A DNA stretch of 46,551 nt from CAZLPY01 sp964561525. GTDB lineage: Bacteria; Patescibacteriota; UBA1384; CAJBMM01. Numbering within the stretch: position 1 is the first letter of the stretch; each line of letters opens with the position of its first letter. Below the pieces are notes generated by a model. That model ran no database searches, was not told where the DNA came from, and saw only the letters and a program-made list of their open reading frames with translations. The stretch covers positions 1 through 46,551 of the forward strand of contig CAZLPY010000004.1 in the NCBI GenBank assembly GCA_964561525.1, written 5' to 3'. A program made the position numbers and the translations under genes. This document shows, in pieces, positions 1 to 7,819 of the stretch.

Positions 1-68
1 AGTCGGCCGTACTGTACGATGGCGACATCGTTGTTGGCGGCGGCGTTATTGCCAAGCTCTTGTCTTGA
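1..68 (+). CDS. mnmA: C-terminal end of tRNA 2-thiouridylase MnmA (partial)
   Basis: The window opens inside a coding frame (codons begin at base 3) that ends at a TGA at 66-68. The readable tail, AVLYDGDIVVGGGVI followed by a few residues, matches the end of the C-terminal beta-barrel of MnmA, where a 'GQ.AV.Y.GD...GGG.I' pattern is typical. MnmA makes the 2-thio modification of U34 in Lys, Glu and Gln tRNAs, using sulfur relayed from a cysteine desulfurase. Only about 21 codons are present, so the call rests on this short motif. The frame also shows that the next gene cannot start as early as base 19 without overlapping mnmA. Confidence 0.65.
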   Translation, partial: SAVLYDGDIVVGGGVIAKLLS

Positions 69-99
69 AGTAAGCATGTTGGCTGGCAATAAAATGCGG

Positions 100-105
100 T
101 ATGAT
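100..105 (+). promoter_or_regulatory. Possible -10 element (TATGAT) of the Fn3 gene
   Basis: TATGAT at 100-105 lies 7 bases before the ATG at 112, which would give a leaderless or nearly leaderless transcript. No good -35 is visible; TTGGCT at 79-84 is only 15 bases away. The same near-leaderless arrangement is seen at miaA. Weak on its own. Confidence 0.3.
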
Positions 106-111
106 GGATTG

Positions 112-1497
112 ATGCAGAAGGCAACGATGGTCTCTCTAGGCTCTCGGATAATTATTATCAGCGTGATAATAGCGTTTTGTGCGTGTACGAAAACAGCAGA
201 TGCGCAGGTGCTGACAAGTCCTCATTTTGAGCTTGACTCTATCAATTTTACTTCAGGAGATACCCCGCTTGACTTTGCTGCACCGGTTATTTCGGGACTG
301 ATCGTGACCTCGGTAACTGGCACTTCCGCCATCGTGCAGTGGAACACCGATGTCCCAGCATCATCGATTGTGGCCTACGGCGTGACAGCAGTATATACGA
401 CTGAAAATGGTCAAAGCGAAGATCAGGTGAAGAATCATACCGTCAAGTTGATCGGATTGTCACCAAACACCACCTATCACTTTCAAGCAAAAAGTGCTGA
501 TGCTCTAGGTCACTTTAGCAAGTCGACAGATCAAGTGCTGGCGACGAATGGACAACTGAACATATCTGAAGTCCAGGTATCTGATATTACCTTAAACTCA
601 GCCATCATCAGCTGGAAAACCGCCAGCCTAAATTCTTCCTCGATTGTGTATGGTACCACCACCAGCTATGGACAAAAAGTAACGGATCAAAGTGGCAGCT
701 CAACCACCAACCATACCATACGCTTAACTAATCTGATCGCGGGGACTACCTATCATTTTGGCATTACTGGCTTTGATAGTGATGGTCAATTATCGTCATC
801 TGATGATTACATCTTTACCACTTTGCGCTTACCGCAAATTGTCAGTTATTCAGTTGGAACGGTCACTGGCAACACCGCTGAAGTATCATGGGAGACCAAC
901 GTGCCGACTGATTCCTTGATTTCGTTTTGGAAGGCGGATAGCGATGAGACTACCTCGACTGGTCAGGGCTCGGGTGATTTAGTGACAAAGCACCATCTTG
1001 TGTTGACTGGGCTCACTGGCAAAACTATCTACAAATTTCGTATCAAAGGGAGGGATGGCAACGGCAATACGTTTCAGACAGACCCACTCTCCTTAAGCAC
1101 TCCAGTAGATACGACCCCCCCTGTTATTACTGATATCAAAAGCGAGGTTTCGACGAGCGCCAAAAACGATACGCTACAACTCGTTGTTTCTTGGAAAACT
1201 GATGAGCAGGCTTCGAGCTTGGTAGAATATAATATTGGCGCCTCACAGGGCCAGGTTTACAAATCAAAGTCTCGTTTGGATAGCACACTGAACGTCAACC
1301 ATACCCTAATCGTTGATCAGCTCAAGCCTTCCACAAATTATCATTTCCGCATTCAGGCGACTGATGCTGCCGGTAATGCTGGCTTTTCAAGCGACTACAG
1401 CATACTCACTCCACAAAAACGCAAATCGCTGCTAGAAATTATTTTGGCAAAACTTGAGGAGACGTTTGGCTGGCTGCGCAAAGTGCGTATTGGCTAA
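112..1497 (+). CDS. Secreted protein with four fibronectin type III-like domains
   Basis: A basic N-terminus followed by a hydrophobic stretch (IIIISVIIAF) and an 'ADAQ' end looks like a signal peptide, so the protein is exported. Four repeats of about 90 residues follow. Each has 'ATVxW.T..P..S.V.YG' near its start and 'H.V.L..L...T.Y.F.....D..G' near its end, as in Fn3-like domains of the purple acid phosphatase N-terminal type. The C-terminus is an amphipathic, Lys- and Arg-containing helix (about the last 25 residues) that could hold it at the membrane. No catalytic domain is seen; a surface or adhesion role is inference. ATGs at 19 and 94 are also in frame. I prefer 112 because mnmA runs to 68 and a -10-like element covers 100-105. 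Confidence 0.75.
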   Translation: MQKATMVSLGSRIIIISVIIAFCACTKTADAQVLTSPHFELDSINFTSGDTPLDFAAPVISGLIVTSVTGTSAIVQWNTDVPASSIVAYGVTAVYTTENGQSEDQVKNHTVKLIGLSPNTTYHFQAKSADALGHFSKSTDQVLATNGQLNISEVQVSDITLNSAIISWKTASLNSSSIVYGTTTSYGQKVTDQSGSSTTNHTIRLTNLIAGTTYHFGITGFDSDGQLSSSDDYIFTTLRLPQIVSYSVGTVTGNTAEVSWETNVPTDSLISFWKADSDETTSTGQGSGDLVTKHHLVLTGLTGKTIYKFRIKGRDGNGNTFQTDPLSLSTPVDTTPPVITDIKSEVSTSAKNDTLQLVVSWKTDEQASSLVEYNIGASQGQVYKSKSRLDSTLNVNHTLIVDQLKPSTNYHFRIQATDAAGNAGFSSDYSILTPQKRKSLLEIILAKLEETFGWLRKVRIG

Positions 1498-1548
1498 TTT
1501 TGACATCTCAGTCGTTTTTGAATTAGACTATATGAAGAAAGGTCAAAG

Positions 1549-1992
1549 ATGAAACTAAAACAAGCAACATTGCTTTTGCTCTATGTTATGATAGCTGCAG
1601 CTGTAGTGTTTGCGGTGGTCTCAACCAAAGGATTTGGGCTGCTCAATAAAAAAAATAGTGCCGGGACGAGCAGCGGTTGGCAGGCAGTATTTTTAAATAA
1701 TGGGCAAGTTTACTTTGGTCACTTGAGAGGGCAAGATAATCAATTTGCTACGTTAACCGATATTTATTATCTCCAAGTCGACCAATCACAACAGACAAAT
1801 TTGCAGAACGCCAAAGATCAAGCCACGGCGCAGCCGAAACTGTCATTAATCAAGCTTGGGAACGAGCTTCATGGTCCGCTTGATCAAATGAGCATCAATC
1901 GTGATAGTATTTTATTCATTGAAGACATGAAGTCAGATTCAAAAGTGGTCAGTGCGATTAACGACTACATCAAAAATCCAGACAAAAAATAG
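1549..1992 (+). CDS. Small membrane-anchored protein of unknown function
   Basis: 147 residues. An N-terminal membrane segment (about residues 6-26, LLLLYVMIAAAVVFAVV) precedes a soluble domain with the pattern 'WQAVFLNNGQVYFGHL' and 'TDIYYLQVDQ', then 'LSLIKLGNELHGP...INRDSILFIEDM'. The beta-rich pattern suggests a compact extracytoplasmic or membrane-proximal domain. I recognise it as a type of conserved hypothetical seen in CPR genomes but can give no function. AAAGG at 1538-1542 is a plausible ribosome-binding site before the ATG. It lies between the Fn3 gene and recG in the same direction and may share their transcript. Confidence 0.75.
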   Translation: MKLKQATLLLLYVMIAAAVVFAVVSTKGFGLLNKKNSAGTSSGWQAVFLNNGQVYFGHLRGQDNQFATLTDIYYLQVDQSQQTNLQNAKDQATAQPKLSLIKLGNELHGPLDQMSINRDSILFIEDMKSDSKVVSAINDYIKNPDKK

Positions 1993-2038
1993 TACTAATA
2001 GATTGCATTGCTTCAAATAGTGTGCTGATTACTATATG

Positions 2039-4111
2039 ATGAGCAGCATGAATCTTGATTCTCCGGTTATTGCCATACCAGGGGTGGGTGAGACCTATGC
2101 AAAGGCGCTCCGTAGCCACGGCATTACAACGGTGTGGGACGTGCTGCGGTTTACCCCGTCTCGCTACATCGATTTTAGCCACCCCATCCCTTGTTCTGAT
2201 GTGCGGCTTGGTCAGGAAGTAACGATTAGTGGCCACATTGCCGTTGTAAAACTGGAACGCACTAGTCGAAAGCGCATGGTTTTGGTGCGAGCTCGAATTG
2301 AAGATGATACCGGTGCAATTGAAGCGGTGTGGTTTAATCAATCATTTTTGAAAACAAGCCTAAAAGTGGGACGGATAGTGCATTTGCATGGACTGGTGGT
2401 TGCTGATCGGAGTGCTCCGAAGGTGCTGCGAAGTCCGACGATTTTGTTTGATACAAGTCCACGCCCAGTGAGCATTTATAGTGAGCGGTCAGGCTTAGAG
2501 AGTGGGCGATTTTCGCGTATTGTTTCATCGGTACTGCATCTGTCCGAAGCTATTGCCGACCCGCTGCCGCTCCATATTCAGCAAAAATATCAGCTGATTG
2601 CACTATCGGACGCTTACCGGATTATTCACCGACCTGATTCGATTACACAGGCTGAATCGGCCCATACCAGACTAGGCTTGGATGAACTGTGGACATTAAT
2701 GGCCGTGATGCGTTTAGAGAAGTCGGATGTTCGGCAGAGCAGTGCCCTTCCGATCAGCTTTGACCCCCACAATGTAAAGGATGTTCCACCCTTACCCTTT
2801 GCTTTGACTGATTCACAACAGAAAGCTTTGCTCGAAATCGCGGACGACATGGCACAAAAAACTCCGATGCGTCGCCTCCTGAACGGTGACGTAGGCGCCG
2901 GCAAAACGATCGTAGCTTTTATTGCTTGTTGGCATGCTCTTCAACATAGCGTAAAAGCGGTGATGCTTGCGCCAACCACCGTACTGGCACAGCAACATTA
3001 TCGTAATTGGTTGGCTATATTTCCGACCCCGAACAGTTTTTTGTTTACATCGGGGGCTATATGGCACGGCGATGAAAAAATCAATCGATCCGAGGCGCTG
3101 CGCCGGCTTACAAGCACCGCCGCCGCATTTGTTTGTGGTACTCATGCGGTGTTGCATCAAGACCTCGAATTAACTGTTGGAGTGGGCTTAGTAGTAGTAG
3201 ATGAGCAACATCGCTTTGGAGTGATGCAGCGAGCGATGCTTGGCACAGGGCGTAGTGCTGTGGTCCCGCATCTCCTTTCCCTCTCGGCTACCCCCATTCC
3301 CCGTACCGCCGCGTTAGTATTGTACGGCGATCTGGAGATCTCGGTATTACCGGAAAAACCAGTTGGGCGTATCCCCGTTATTACCAAGCTTGCCAGAGAG
3401 CGCAGTAGACCATACGTATATCAATTTGTTGATCAACTACTAGCGCGTGGTGAGCAAGCATTCATTGTGTGCCCGATTATTGGCGCAGATACAAAAAACG
3501 ATAGTGGGCAACTCCTGATGTTGGAAGAGCGAGCAGCAGTAATCGATGAGTACGATCGATTGAAAAGCACTATTTTTACGCATCGTCGTATTGGGTTGTT
3601 GCATGGCCGGCTGAAACAGGCCGAAAAGGATGCAGTACTCAATCAGTTTCGCCTGGGAGAATTGGATATTTTGGTCACTACATCGGTGATCGAGGTGGGT
3701 GTCGACGTACCAAACGCGTCCGTAATGATGATTGAAGGATCGGAGTTTTTTGGCCTAGCCCAGTTGCATCAACTGAGAGGCCGGGTTGGCCGGAGCACAC
3801 AGCAATCATACTGTTTTTTGTTTGCCGGAAACTGGTCCGAAAAAGTACGCAACCGTCTTGAACTGATGACAACTCATGCTGACGGCTTTACATTGGCCGA
3901 AAAAGATTTAGCGTTACGTGGGCCGGGTGAGCTGTACGGCACGCTACAGGCCGGCCTACATCCATTTCAATACGCAACATTGTCAGATAGTAATCTGGTA
4001 CAGACTGCCAGGCAGATCGCTGATGATGTGTTAGTCAATTTGCACCAAGGTGATAATGGCCCGTTGCGGCAACTGATCCTGGCCAAAGCACGTAGTTTGC
4101 ATAGGGAATAG
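2039..4111 (+). CDS. recG: ATP-dependent DNA helicase RecG
   Basis: Superfamily 2 helicase that remodels stalled replication forks and branched recombination intermediates. The N-terminal part has a helix-hairpin-like 'GVGETYAKALRSHGI' and an OB-fold wedge region (about residues 60-140, 'GQEVTISGHI'). Walker A is GDVGAGKT near residue 283, the DEQH box (VVDEQHRFGV) near 388, the SATPIPRT motif follows, and motif VI is 'QLRGRVGRS'. About 690 residues is normal for RecG. Two tandem ATGs at 2036 and 2039 and one at 2051 are possible starts. Downstream, comEA has its own promoter-like element. Confidence 0.97.
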   Translation: MSSMNLDSPVIAIPGVGETYAKALRSHGITTVWDVLRFTPSRYIDFSHPIPCSDVRLGQEVTISGHIAVVKLERTSRKRMVLVRARIEDDTGAIEAVWFNQSFLKTSLKVGRIVHLHGLVVADRSAPKVLRSPTILFDTSPRPVSIYSERSGLESGRFSRIVSSVLHLSEAIADPLPLHIQQKYQLIALSDAYRIIHRPDSITQAESAHTRLGLDELWTLMAVMRLEKSDVRQSSALPISFDPHNVKDVPPLPFALTDSQQKALLEIADDMAQKTPMRRLLNGDVGAGKTIVAFIACWHALQHSVKAVMLAPTTVLAQQHYRNWLAIFPTPNSFLFTSGAIWHGDEKINRSEALRRLTSTAAAFVCGTHAVLHQDLELTVGVGLVVVDEQHRFGVMQRAMLGTGRSAVVPHLLSLSATPIPRTAALVLYGDLEISVLPEKPVGRIPVITKLARERSRPYVYQFVDQLLARGEQAFIVCPIIGADTKNDSGQLLMLEERAAVIDEYDRLKSTIFTHRRIGLLHGRLKQAEKDAVLNQFRLGELDILVTTSVIEVGVDVPNASVMMIEGSEFFGLAQLHQLRGRVGRSTQQSYCFLFAGNWSEKVRNRLELMTTHADGFTLAEKDLALRGPGELYGTLQAGLHPFQYATLSDSNLVQTARQIADDVLVNLHQGDNGPLRQLILAKARSLHRE

Positions 4112-4121
4112 GGATACTTTG

Positions 4122-4130
4122 TGGTATAAT
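4122..4130 (+). promoter_or_regulatory. Extended -10 promoter (TGGTATAAT) before comEA
   Basis: TGGTATAAT at 4122-4130 is a perfect -10 with the extended TG; no convincing -35 lies 16-18 bases upstream. It sits just after the recG stop, 22 bases before the comEA ATG, and would also drive the tRNA-Leu that begins 4 bases after comEA. Confidence 0.55.
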
Positions 4131-4152
4131 ATGCTTAAGAAGTGGGTCATTG

Positions 4153-4593
4153 ATGCAAAAATTATTTGATTCTTTAGAAAAGCATCGCATCATCATTGGT
4201 TCCGTGATTGGAGTAGCGCTCTTAGGCGTCGGAGCATTATTGGTTTGGATCGATTGGCATCCGCCCACAACGCAAGTAGTGACGACTAAGCGCACTACAA
4301 GCTCCAGTCAACCAAGTGCGCAAGCTGCATCGTTGCAATCAACTGCCGCAACGTCGCTTAAGACGGCTCACGCAGTTTCAGGCAACACGGTGCAAGGAGT
4401 AGTGAATATTAATACAGCGAGTGCTGCTGAGCTTGATTCCCTACCTGGGATCGGGCAAACCTATGCGGCGCGCATTGTGGATTATCGCGCCAAGCATGGG
4501 CGTTTTTTAACAACTCATGATATTGTAAAGGTGCAGGGCATCGGTGAAGGTATTTACAGCAAAATAAAGGCAAAAATTACAGCGGGGGAGTAG
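4153..4593 (+). CDS. comEA: ComEA-like helix-hairpin-helix DNA-binding protein
   Basis: Membrane-anchored DNA receptor of the competence (transformation) type. An N-terminal membrane segment (about residues 16-35, IIIGSVIGVALLGVGALLVW) is followed by a Ser/Thr/Ala-rich linker and a C-terminal double helix-hairpin-helix domain: 'VVNINTASAAELDSLPGIG' then 'HDIVKVQGIGEGIYSKIK'. The SLBB domain of longer ComEA proteins is absent. In-frame TTG at 4150 directly precedes the ATG at 4153; I take the ATG. A TATAAT promoter lies just upstream and a tRNA-Leu just downstream. Together with ComM at 19123 it fits DNA import and recombination. Confidence 0.9.
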   Translation: MQKLFDSLEKHRIIIGSVIGVALLGVGALLVWIDWHPPTTQVVTTKRTTSSSQPSAQAASLQSTAATSLKTAHAVSGNTVQGVVNINTASAAELDSLPGIGQTYAARIVDYRAKHGRFLTTHDIVKVQGIGEGIYSKIKAKITAGE

Positions 4594-4597
4594 ACAT

Positions 4598-4683
4598 GCG
4601 GATGTGGTGGAATGGCAGACACGATAGCTTTAGGAGCTATTGGAGGCAACTCCGTGGAGGTTCAACTCCTCTCATCCGCACCA
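4598..4683 (+). tRNA. tRNA-Leu (anticodon TAG)
   Basis: The acceptor stem GCGGATG pairs with CATCCGC (4673-4679), the discriminator is A, and CCA is encoded. The anticodon arm is AGC-TTTAGGA-GCT, giving TAG for CUA codons, and there is a long class II variable arm. It starts 4 bases after the comEA stop, so it is probably cut from a comEA transcript. Its 3' end runs straight into a palindromic sequence also found after the tRNA-Leu(CAG) at 23163. Confidence 0.95.
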
Positions 4684-4716
4684 TTCGACTCGCGGTAGCT
4701 CGCTCATGGCCTTCGG
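4681..4716 (+). repeat. Palindromic element after tRNA-Leu(TAG), copy 1
   Basis: CCATTCGACTCGC followed by GCTCATGGC, then a CCTTCGGCC hairpin. The same CCATTCGACTCGC...CGCTCATGGC block follows the 3' CCA of the tRNA-Leu(CAG) at 23247. The ends CCAT and ATGG are inverted. It overlaps the 5' end of the pilin-like reading frame. Confidence 0.6.
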
Positions 4717-5375
4717 CCACTATTCTGGCACTGTCGTGTGTTATCGTCATATTGATTCTAGGGATGGCACATCATGCTCTTGCCCAAGCGACGAATCAAA
4801 ATCTTTTCAAACTCGATGCCAGGTATGATGATGCAAAAAAGCAAGTGGTGATCACGGCGCAAAACCCCCCAGCGGGCTATACCACATTTTTACTTGCACG
4901 CGATCAATCAGGCTTTAGTATCATCCGGTGTGATTTAACCAACACTGTTCCTCCACTAGTGGGAAATGCATATCAAATTGAGATTGGCCCTACGTACTGT
5001 GATGCCAGTGGGGGTGCGGGCAATACGTATGCGTACACCTTAACTGCCAGCGGTTCAAACCAGCCAACTAAAACCCTGACAGCATCAGTAACACTTGGTA
5101 CCGGTAGCGGGGGGACTACCACTGGAAGCAGTTATAAACCGTTATTTGGCACGCTCGATTTAAATACATTCATTTCGCAGATGATTACCTGGGTCACCTT
5201 ACGCATTGGGCCTTCGTTGGTAGCGCTGATGATTCTGTATGCTGGTTTTGAGTACATCACTTCAAAAGGTAATGAGCAAACCATCAAGGCGGCAAAAGAC
5301 CGCATCTTTGGTTCAGTAATCGGGTTCATCTTACTGATGCTCGTTGGAACGATTATGCGTGCCTTATTTTTGTAA
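4683..5375 (+). CDS. TrbC/VirB2-like pilin-family membrane protein (start obscured)
   Basis: The C-terminal part, 'FISQMITWVTLRIGPSLVALMILYAGFEYITSKGN...AAKDRIFGSVIGFILLMLVGTIM', has the two-TM layout of the small type IV secretion pilin/TrbC family common in CPR. The N-terminal part has a signal-peptide-like stretch (SATILALSCVIVILILG, then ALAQ) and a roughly 110-residue extracytoplasmic region rich in Ser/Thr/Gly. The frame is open upstream, but the only ATGs (4596, 4602) lie inside the tRNA. The only later standard starts are TTG 4752 and ATG 4764, which would remove the signal peptide. The stretch just after the tRNA is a palindromic repeat. I mark the gene from the ATT at 4683, where the signal peptide would begin; the true start is unresolved. 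Confidence 0.7.
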   Translation: MRLAVARSWPSATILALSCVIVILILGMAHHALAQATNQNLFKLDARYDDAKKQVVITAQNPPAGYTTFLLARDQSGFSIIRCDLTNTVPPLVGNAYQIEIGPTYCDASGGAGNTYAYTLTASGSNQPTKTLTASVTLGTGSGGTTTGSSYKPLFGTLDLNTFISQMITWVTLRIGPSLVALMILYAGFEYITSKGNEQTIKAAKDRIFGSVIGFILLMLVGTIMRALFL

Positions 5376-6215
5376 AACCGCGTCCACCGTGCCGTCGACA
5401 GGGTTATAGGTCAAAACACGATTGATTGGGTCCGCCGGAATGGATTGTACATAGTGCTTTTGTACCAGCTCGTCGAGAGAGGCCGGAAACCGTCCTTGGC
5501 GCGCTCTAAAGGCGCTGACAACACCCTGAAGATCATCAAGCAGTTGATAGTGATCAACGAAGTTTTGTGCTCGGGATTTAAAATAATCATTGGTGCTTTG
5601 ATCAGCTAAGCTTTGAAAGATATGCTTTGCGGTGTCTCGATCGTGGCTGCGATCATACTGCACCGCACTTAAGAATTTCGCCACAGCAGGAGCACCCGGC
5701 TTTTGACTGGCGCGGGTGTAGGCGGAAGCTGCGGCACCGTAATCCTTTTTATTGATGTAGTAGATCGTACCTTCGTCGTACGGAATCTCCCAACTATCTG
5801 GTAGGTTGTGCTCTCCTTGTTGCAAAATCGTCAGGGCTTGATCAGCAAAACCCTCGTTAGGCATCACGATGCCGGCAAAGCTGTAGGGATAATTAAATTT
5901 TGGGTCGACGGTAATGATTGCATTGATCAAATCGGGCAGCTTTCGGTAGGTGCCATTTGGATCACCGCCGCCGTAGTACTGGATGGTTTGCAGCCATAAA
6001 AAATCGGCGATTGCGGTATTAAATCCGAAGGTAGCATGTTGTAGTAAGGCCACGCTCGGTACCGTTGGCTCGATAAATTGATTATAGGTAATTGATTTTA
6101 CCAGGGTGACGATTTGCGTCGCGCGGCTTTGGTCATATAGTCGCTGTACCCCATAGACCATTGCAAATAACCCAAACATAATCAGCCACGGGACAGTCAC
6201 TGCGCGCCAGCGCAT
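5364..6215 (-). CDS. Membrane-anchored TPR-like protein linked to an ABC exporter
   Basis: 283 residues: an N-terminal membrane anchor (about residues 8-24), then a helical TPR-like region with 'FAGIVMPNEGFADQALTILQQGEHNLPDSWEIPYDEGTIYYINKKDYGAAASAYTRAS'. The C-terminus, 'GRFPASLDELVQKHYVQSIPADPINRVLTYNP', resembles the end of type II secretion pseudopilins. Its ATG overlaps the stop of the permease gene (TAATG), and the permease end supplies the AGGAG ribosome-binding site, so the two are translationally coupled. A role as an accessory to the ABC exporter is inference. Its 3' end overlaps the convergent pilin-like gene by 12 bases. Confidence 0.75.
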   Translation of the reverse strand: MRWRAVTVPWLIMFGLFAMVYGVQRLYDQSRATQIVTLVKSITYNQFIEPTVPSVALLQHATFGFNTAIADFLWLQTIQYYGGGDPNGTYRKLPDLINAIITVDPKFNYPYSFAGIVMPNEGFADQALTILQQGEHNLPDSWEIPYDEGTIYYINKKDYGAAASAYTRASQKPGAPAVAKFLSAVQYDRSHDRDTAKHIFQSLADQSTNDYFKSRAQNFVDHYQLLDDLQGVVSAFRARQGRFPASLDELVQKHYVQSIPADPINRVLTYNPVDGTVDAVLQK

Positions 6216-6985
6216 TATAACTCCTGTTTTTTGAGTGCCAGTGCGGCTAGATACAAGAAAACACTACAAAAAATTGCGGTGTAGGCAATTACCAGTGCCA
6301 CTTGAGACGTCTCAGGCTTTAGGTGATAGACGGCGTCGTTTCGAAGATTAAATTTTTCTAAATTAGGCAAGACATAGTAAATTGCTTGAAAAAGATAGCG
6401 ACCTCCGGCATTGCTATTTTTGGCTAGGGCAACCACACTGGCGCTTGAGTGACCAATCAAAAATAGTGCGACGGTGTAAATAGTGCTCATTACACTTGAA
6501 GTAAAGCTAGAAAAACACACAATCATGGCGGTCAGCACCAATAGTTCCAAAAAGATGTAGAAAATCGACATGACCAATGCAGCATCAATGGCGTGCCAGC
6601 CAAGGCGGAAGCTTAGTACGGCGCCGAAAACTAGGCCCATCAGCAGTACTAATGTGCCAATGGTTAGACTTAAGCCATAGAATTTACCAACCACAAACCA
6701 CCATCGTTTTAAGGGGCGAGCAAGAATGGTGTACGCCGTGCGTTGATCGAGTTCCTTGGCGATAGCGCTACTGCCAATAAACAGCGTGATGATGACACCA
6801 AAAAAATAGATGCCGAGCAGGCCTAGGTCAATGATGATCTTGGCATCTTGATCGAGTGAAATCGAGCCCAAAAAGATCGTACCTCCGAGCAGCAGTAGCC
6901 CAAATACCAAAAGGCTCAGCAGAATGCGATCACGGATGCTTTCTCGAAACGTCGCTATTGCAATAGTTTGTATAACGTTTGGCAT
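6215..6985 (-). CDS. ABC-2 type transporter permease
   Basis: About 256 residues with six hydrophobic segments: one after the N-terminal 'TFRESIRDRILLSLLVFGLLLLGG', then GLLGIYFFGVIITLFIG, the stretch between 'RPLKRWWFVVGKFYGLSL' and GLVFG, and three more, the last LVIAYTAIFCSVFLYLAAL. 'ELDQRTAYTILARPLKRWWFVVGK' is the usual cytoplasmic loop of ABC-2 permeases that contacts the ATPase. A longer upstream start (7120) would run deep into the ATPase gene; the ATG at 6985 lies 4 bases after the ATPase stop and fits the family. The substrate is unknown. Confidence 0.88.
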   Translation of the reverse strand: MPNVIQTIAIATFRESIRDRILLSLLVFGLLLLGGTIFLGSISLDQDAKIIIDLGLLGIYFFGVIITLFIGSSAIAKELDQRTAYTILARPLKRWWFVVGKFYGLSLTIGTLVLLMGLVFGAVLSFRLGWHAIDAALVMSIFYIFLELLVLTAMIVCFSSFTSSVMSTIYTVALFLIGHSSASVVALAKNSNAGGRYLFQAIYYVLPNLEKFNLRNDAVYHLKPETSQVALVIAYTAIFCSVFLYLAALALKKQEL

Positions 6986-6989
6986 GGTA

Positions 6990-7754
6990 TTAAACTTTGC
7001 TGGTTGATTTTGACTGTTTTTGCATGGTATCCGCATCACGAGTGCGTTCAATACGATTAACAAAATACTGTTCGAGTGATTGATTTTTAGGAACGATATG
7101 TGCCAACACGCCGGCTTCAATCAATGTTCCGCGATCGATAATACCGACAGAGTCGCACAGTTCTGCAACATCACTCAAAATGTGTGAATTAAAAAAAATC
7201 GTTTTATGCTGTTTTTTTAAGTCCAACAGCAGCTTTTTCATTTCAACCCGGCCTAATACATCCAATCCATCAAAAGGCTCATCGAGCAGTAGTAACTGGG
7301 GCTCATGTACTAAGGCACAGGCTAGACCGACCCGCTGCATCATCCCCTTAGAATACTGGCGAATGCGGCGATGTTTGTCGTCCCCTAAACCTACTTGATC
7401 GAGCAAGCGGTTCGCTTCATGGTTGGCTTGTAGGTTGGTTAACCCAGTGAGGCGGCCGTGCATTACAATGTATTCGAACGCAGAGAGATAACGATAGAGG
7501 GTAGGATTTTCCGGTAGGTATCCAATAGTGCTTGCTGCAGTTAGGCTGCCTGCGTGCTGACCAAACACCTCTACAGTGCCAGACGTAGGGTATGCTAGAC
7601 CCAAAATAATTTTCATGGTCGTAGTTTTGCCGGCCCCGTTTGGCCCCAGGAAGCCAAATACTGATCCTTTCGGCACTGTGAACGATAGGTCTTTGATTGC
7701 ATTAATATTGTCGTAGGATTTATTCAAACCCCGTATTTCGAGTGCGTACTTCAA
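6990..7754 (-). CDS. ABC transporter ATP-binding protein
   Basis: ATPase of an ABC-2 type exporter. It shows Walker A (GPNGAGKTT), the Q-loop region 'IGYLPENPTLY', the signature 'YSKGMMQRVGLA' (a YSKGM variant of LSGGQ, usual for this subfamily), Walker B 'LLLLDEPFDGLD' and the H-loop 'NSHILSDV'. The start is taken as the TTG at 7754 (LKYALEIRGL), because AAAAGGAA lies 6 bases before it; ATGs farther upstream (7817) would overlap the divergent miaA promoter. The order ATPase, permease, TPR protein is one operon. Confidence 0.9.
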   Translation of the reverse strand: MKYALEIRGLNKSYDNINAIKDLSFTVPKGSVFGFLGPNGAGKTTTMKIILGLAYPTSGTVEVFGQHAGSLTAASTIGYLPENPTLYRYLSAFEYIVMHGRLTGLTNLQANHEANRLLDQVGLGDDKHRRIRQYSKGMMQRVGLACALVHEPQLLLLDEPFDGLDVLGRVEMKKLLLDLKKQHKTIFFNSHILSDVAELCDSVGIIDRGTLIEAGVLAHIVPKNQSLEQYFVNRIERTRDADTMQKQSKSTSKV

Positions 7755-7782
7755 TTGGCGGTTCCTTTTCGTGCTGTACTGT

Positions 7783-7811
7783 ATTTTAGCGGTGAACATG
7801 CTAAAATTCAA
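7783..7811 (-). promoter_or_regulatory. Promoter of the ABC exporter operon
   Basis: On the minus strand, TTGAAT (7806-7811) and TAAAAT (7783-7788) are separated by 17 bases. It faces away from miaA. ATTTTAGC (7783-7790) and GCTAAAAT (7800-7807) form a perfect 8-base inverted repeat that joins the two divergent -10 elements. Confidence 0.55.
7799..7807 (+). promoter_or_regulatory. Extended -10 (TGCTAAAAT) of miaA
   Basis: TGCTAAAAT at 7799-7807 lies 12 bases before the miaA ATG, leaving a leader of only about six bases. No Shine-Dalgarno is visible, which fits a leaderless or near-leaderless mRNA. Confidence 0.5.
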
Positions 7812-7819
7812 GTTCAATT

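Noticed and set aside
19..111. Start of the Fn3 protein at base 19
   Set aside because: The first 50 bases belong to the mnmA C-terminus in another frame, and the signal peptide begins later.
4596..4682. Upstream extension of the pilin-like CDS to ATG 4596 or 4602
   Set aside because: It would translate through the whole tRNA-Leu, whose cloverleaf and encoded CCA are clear.
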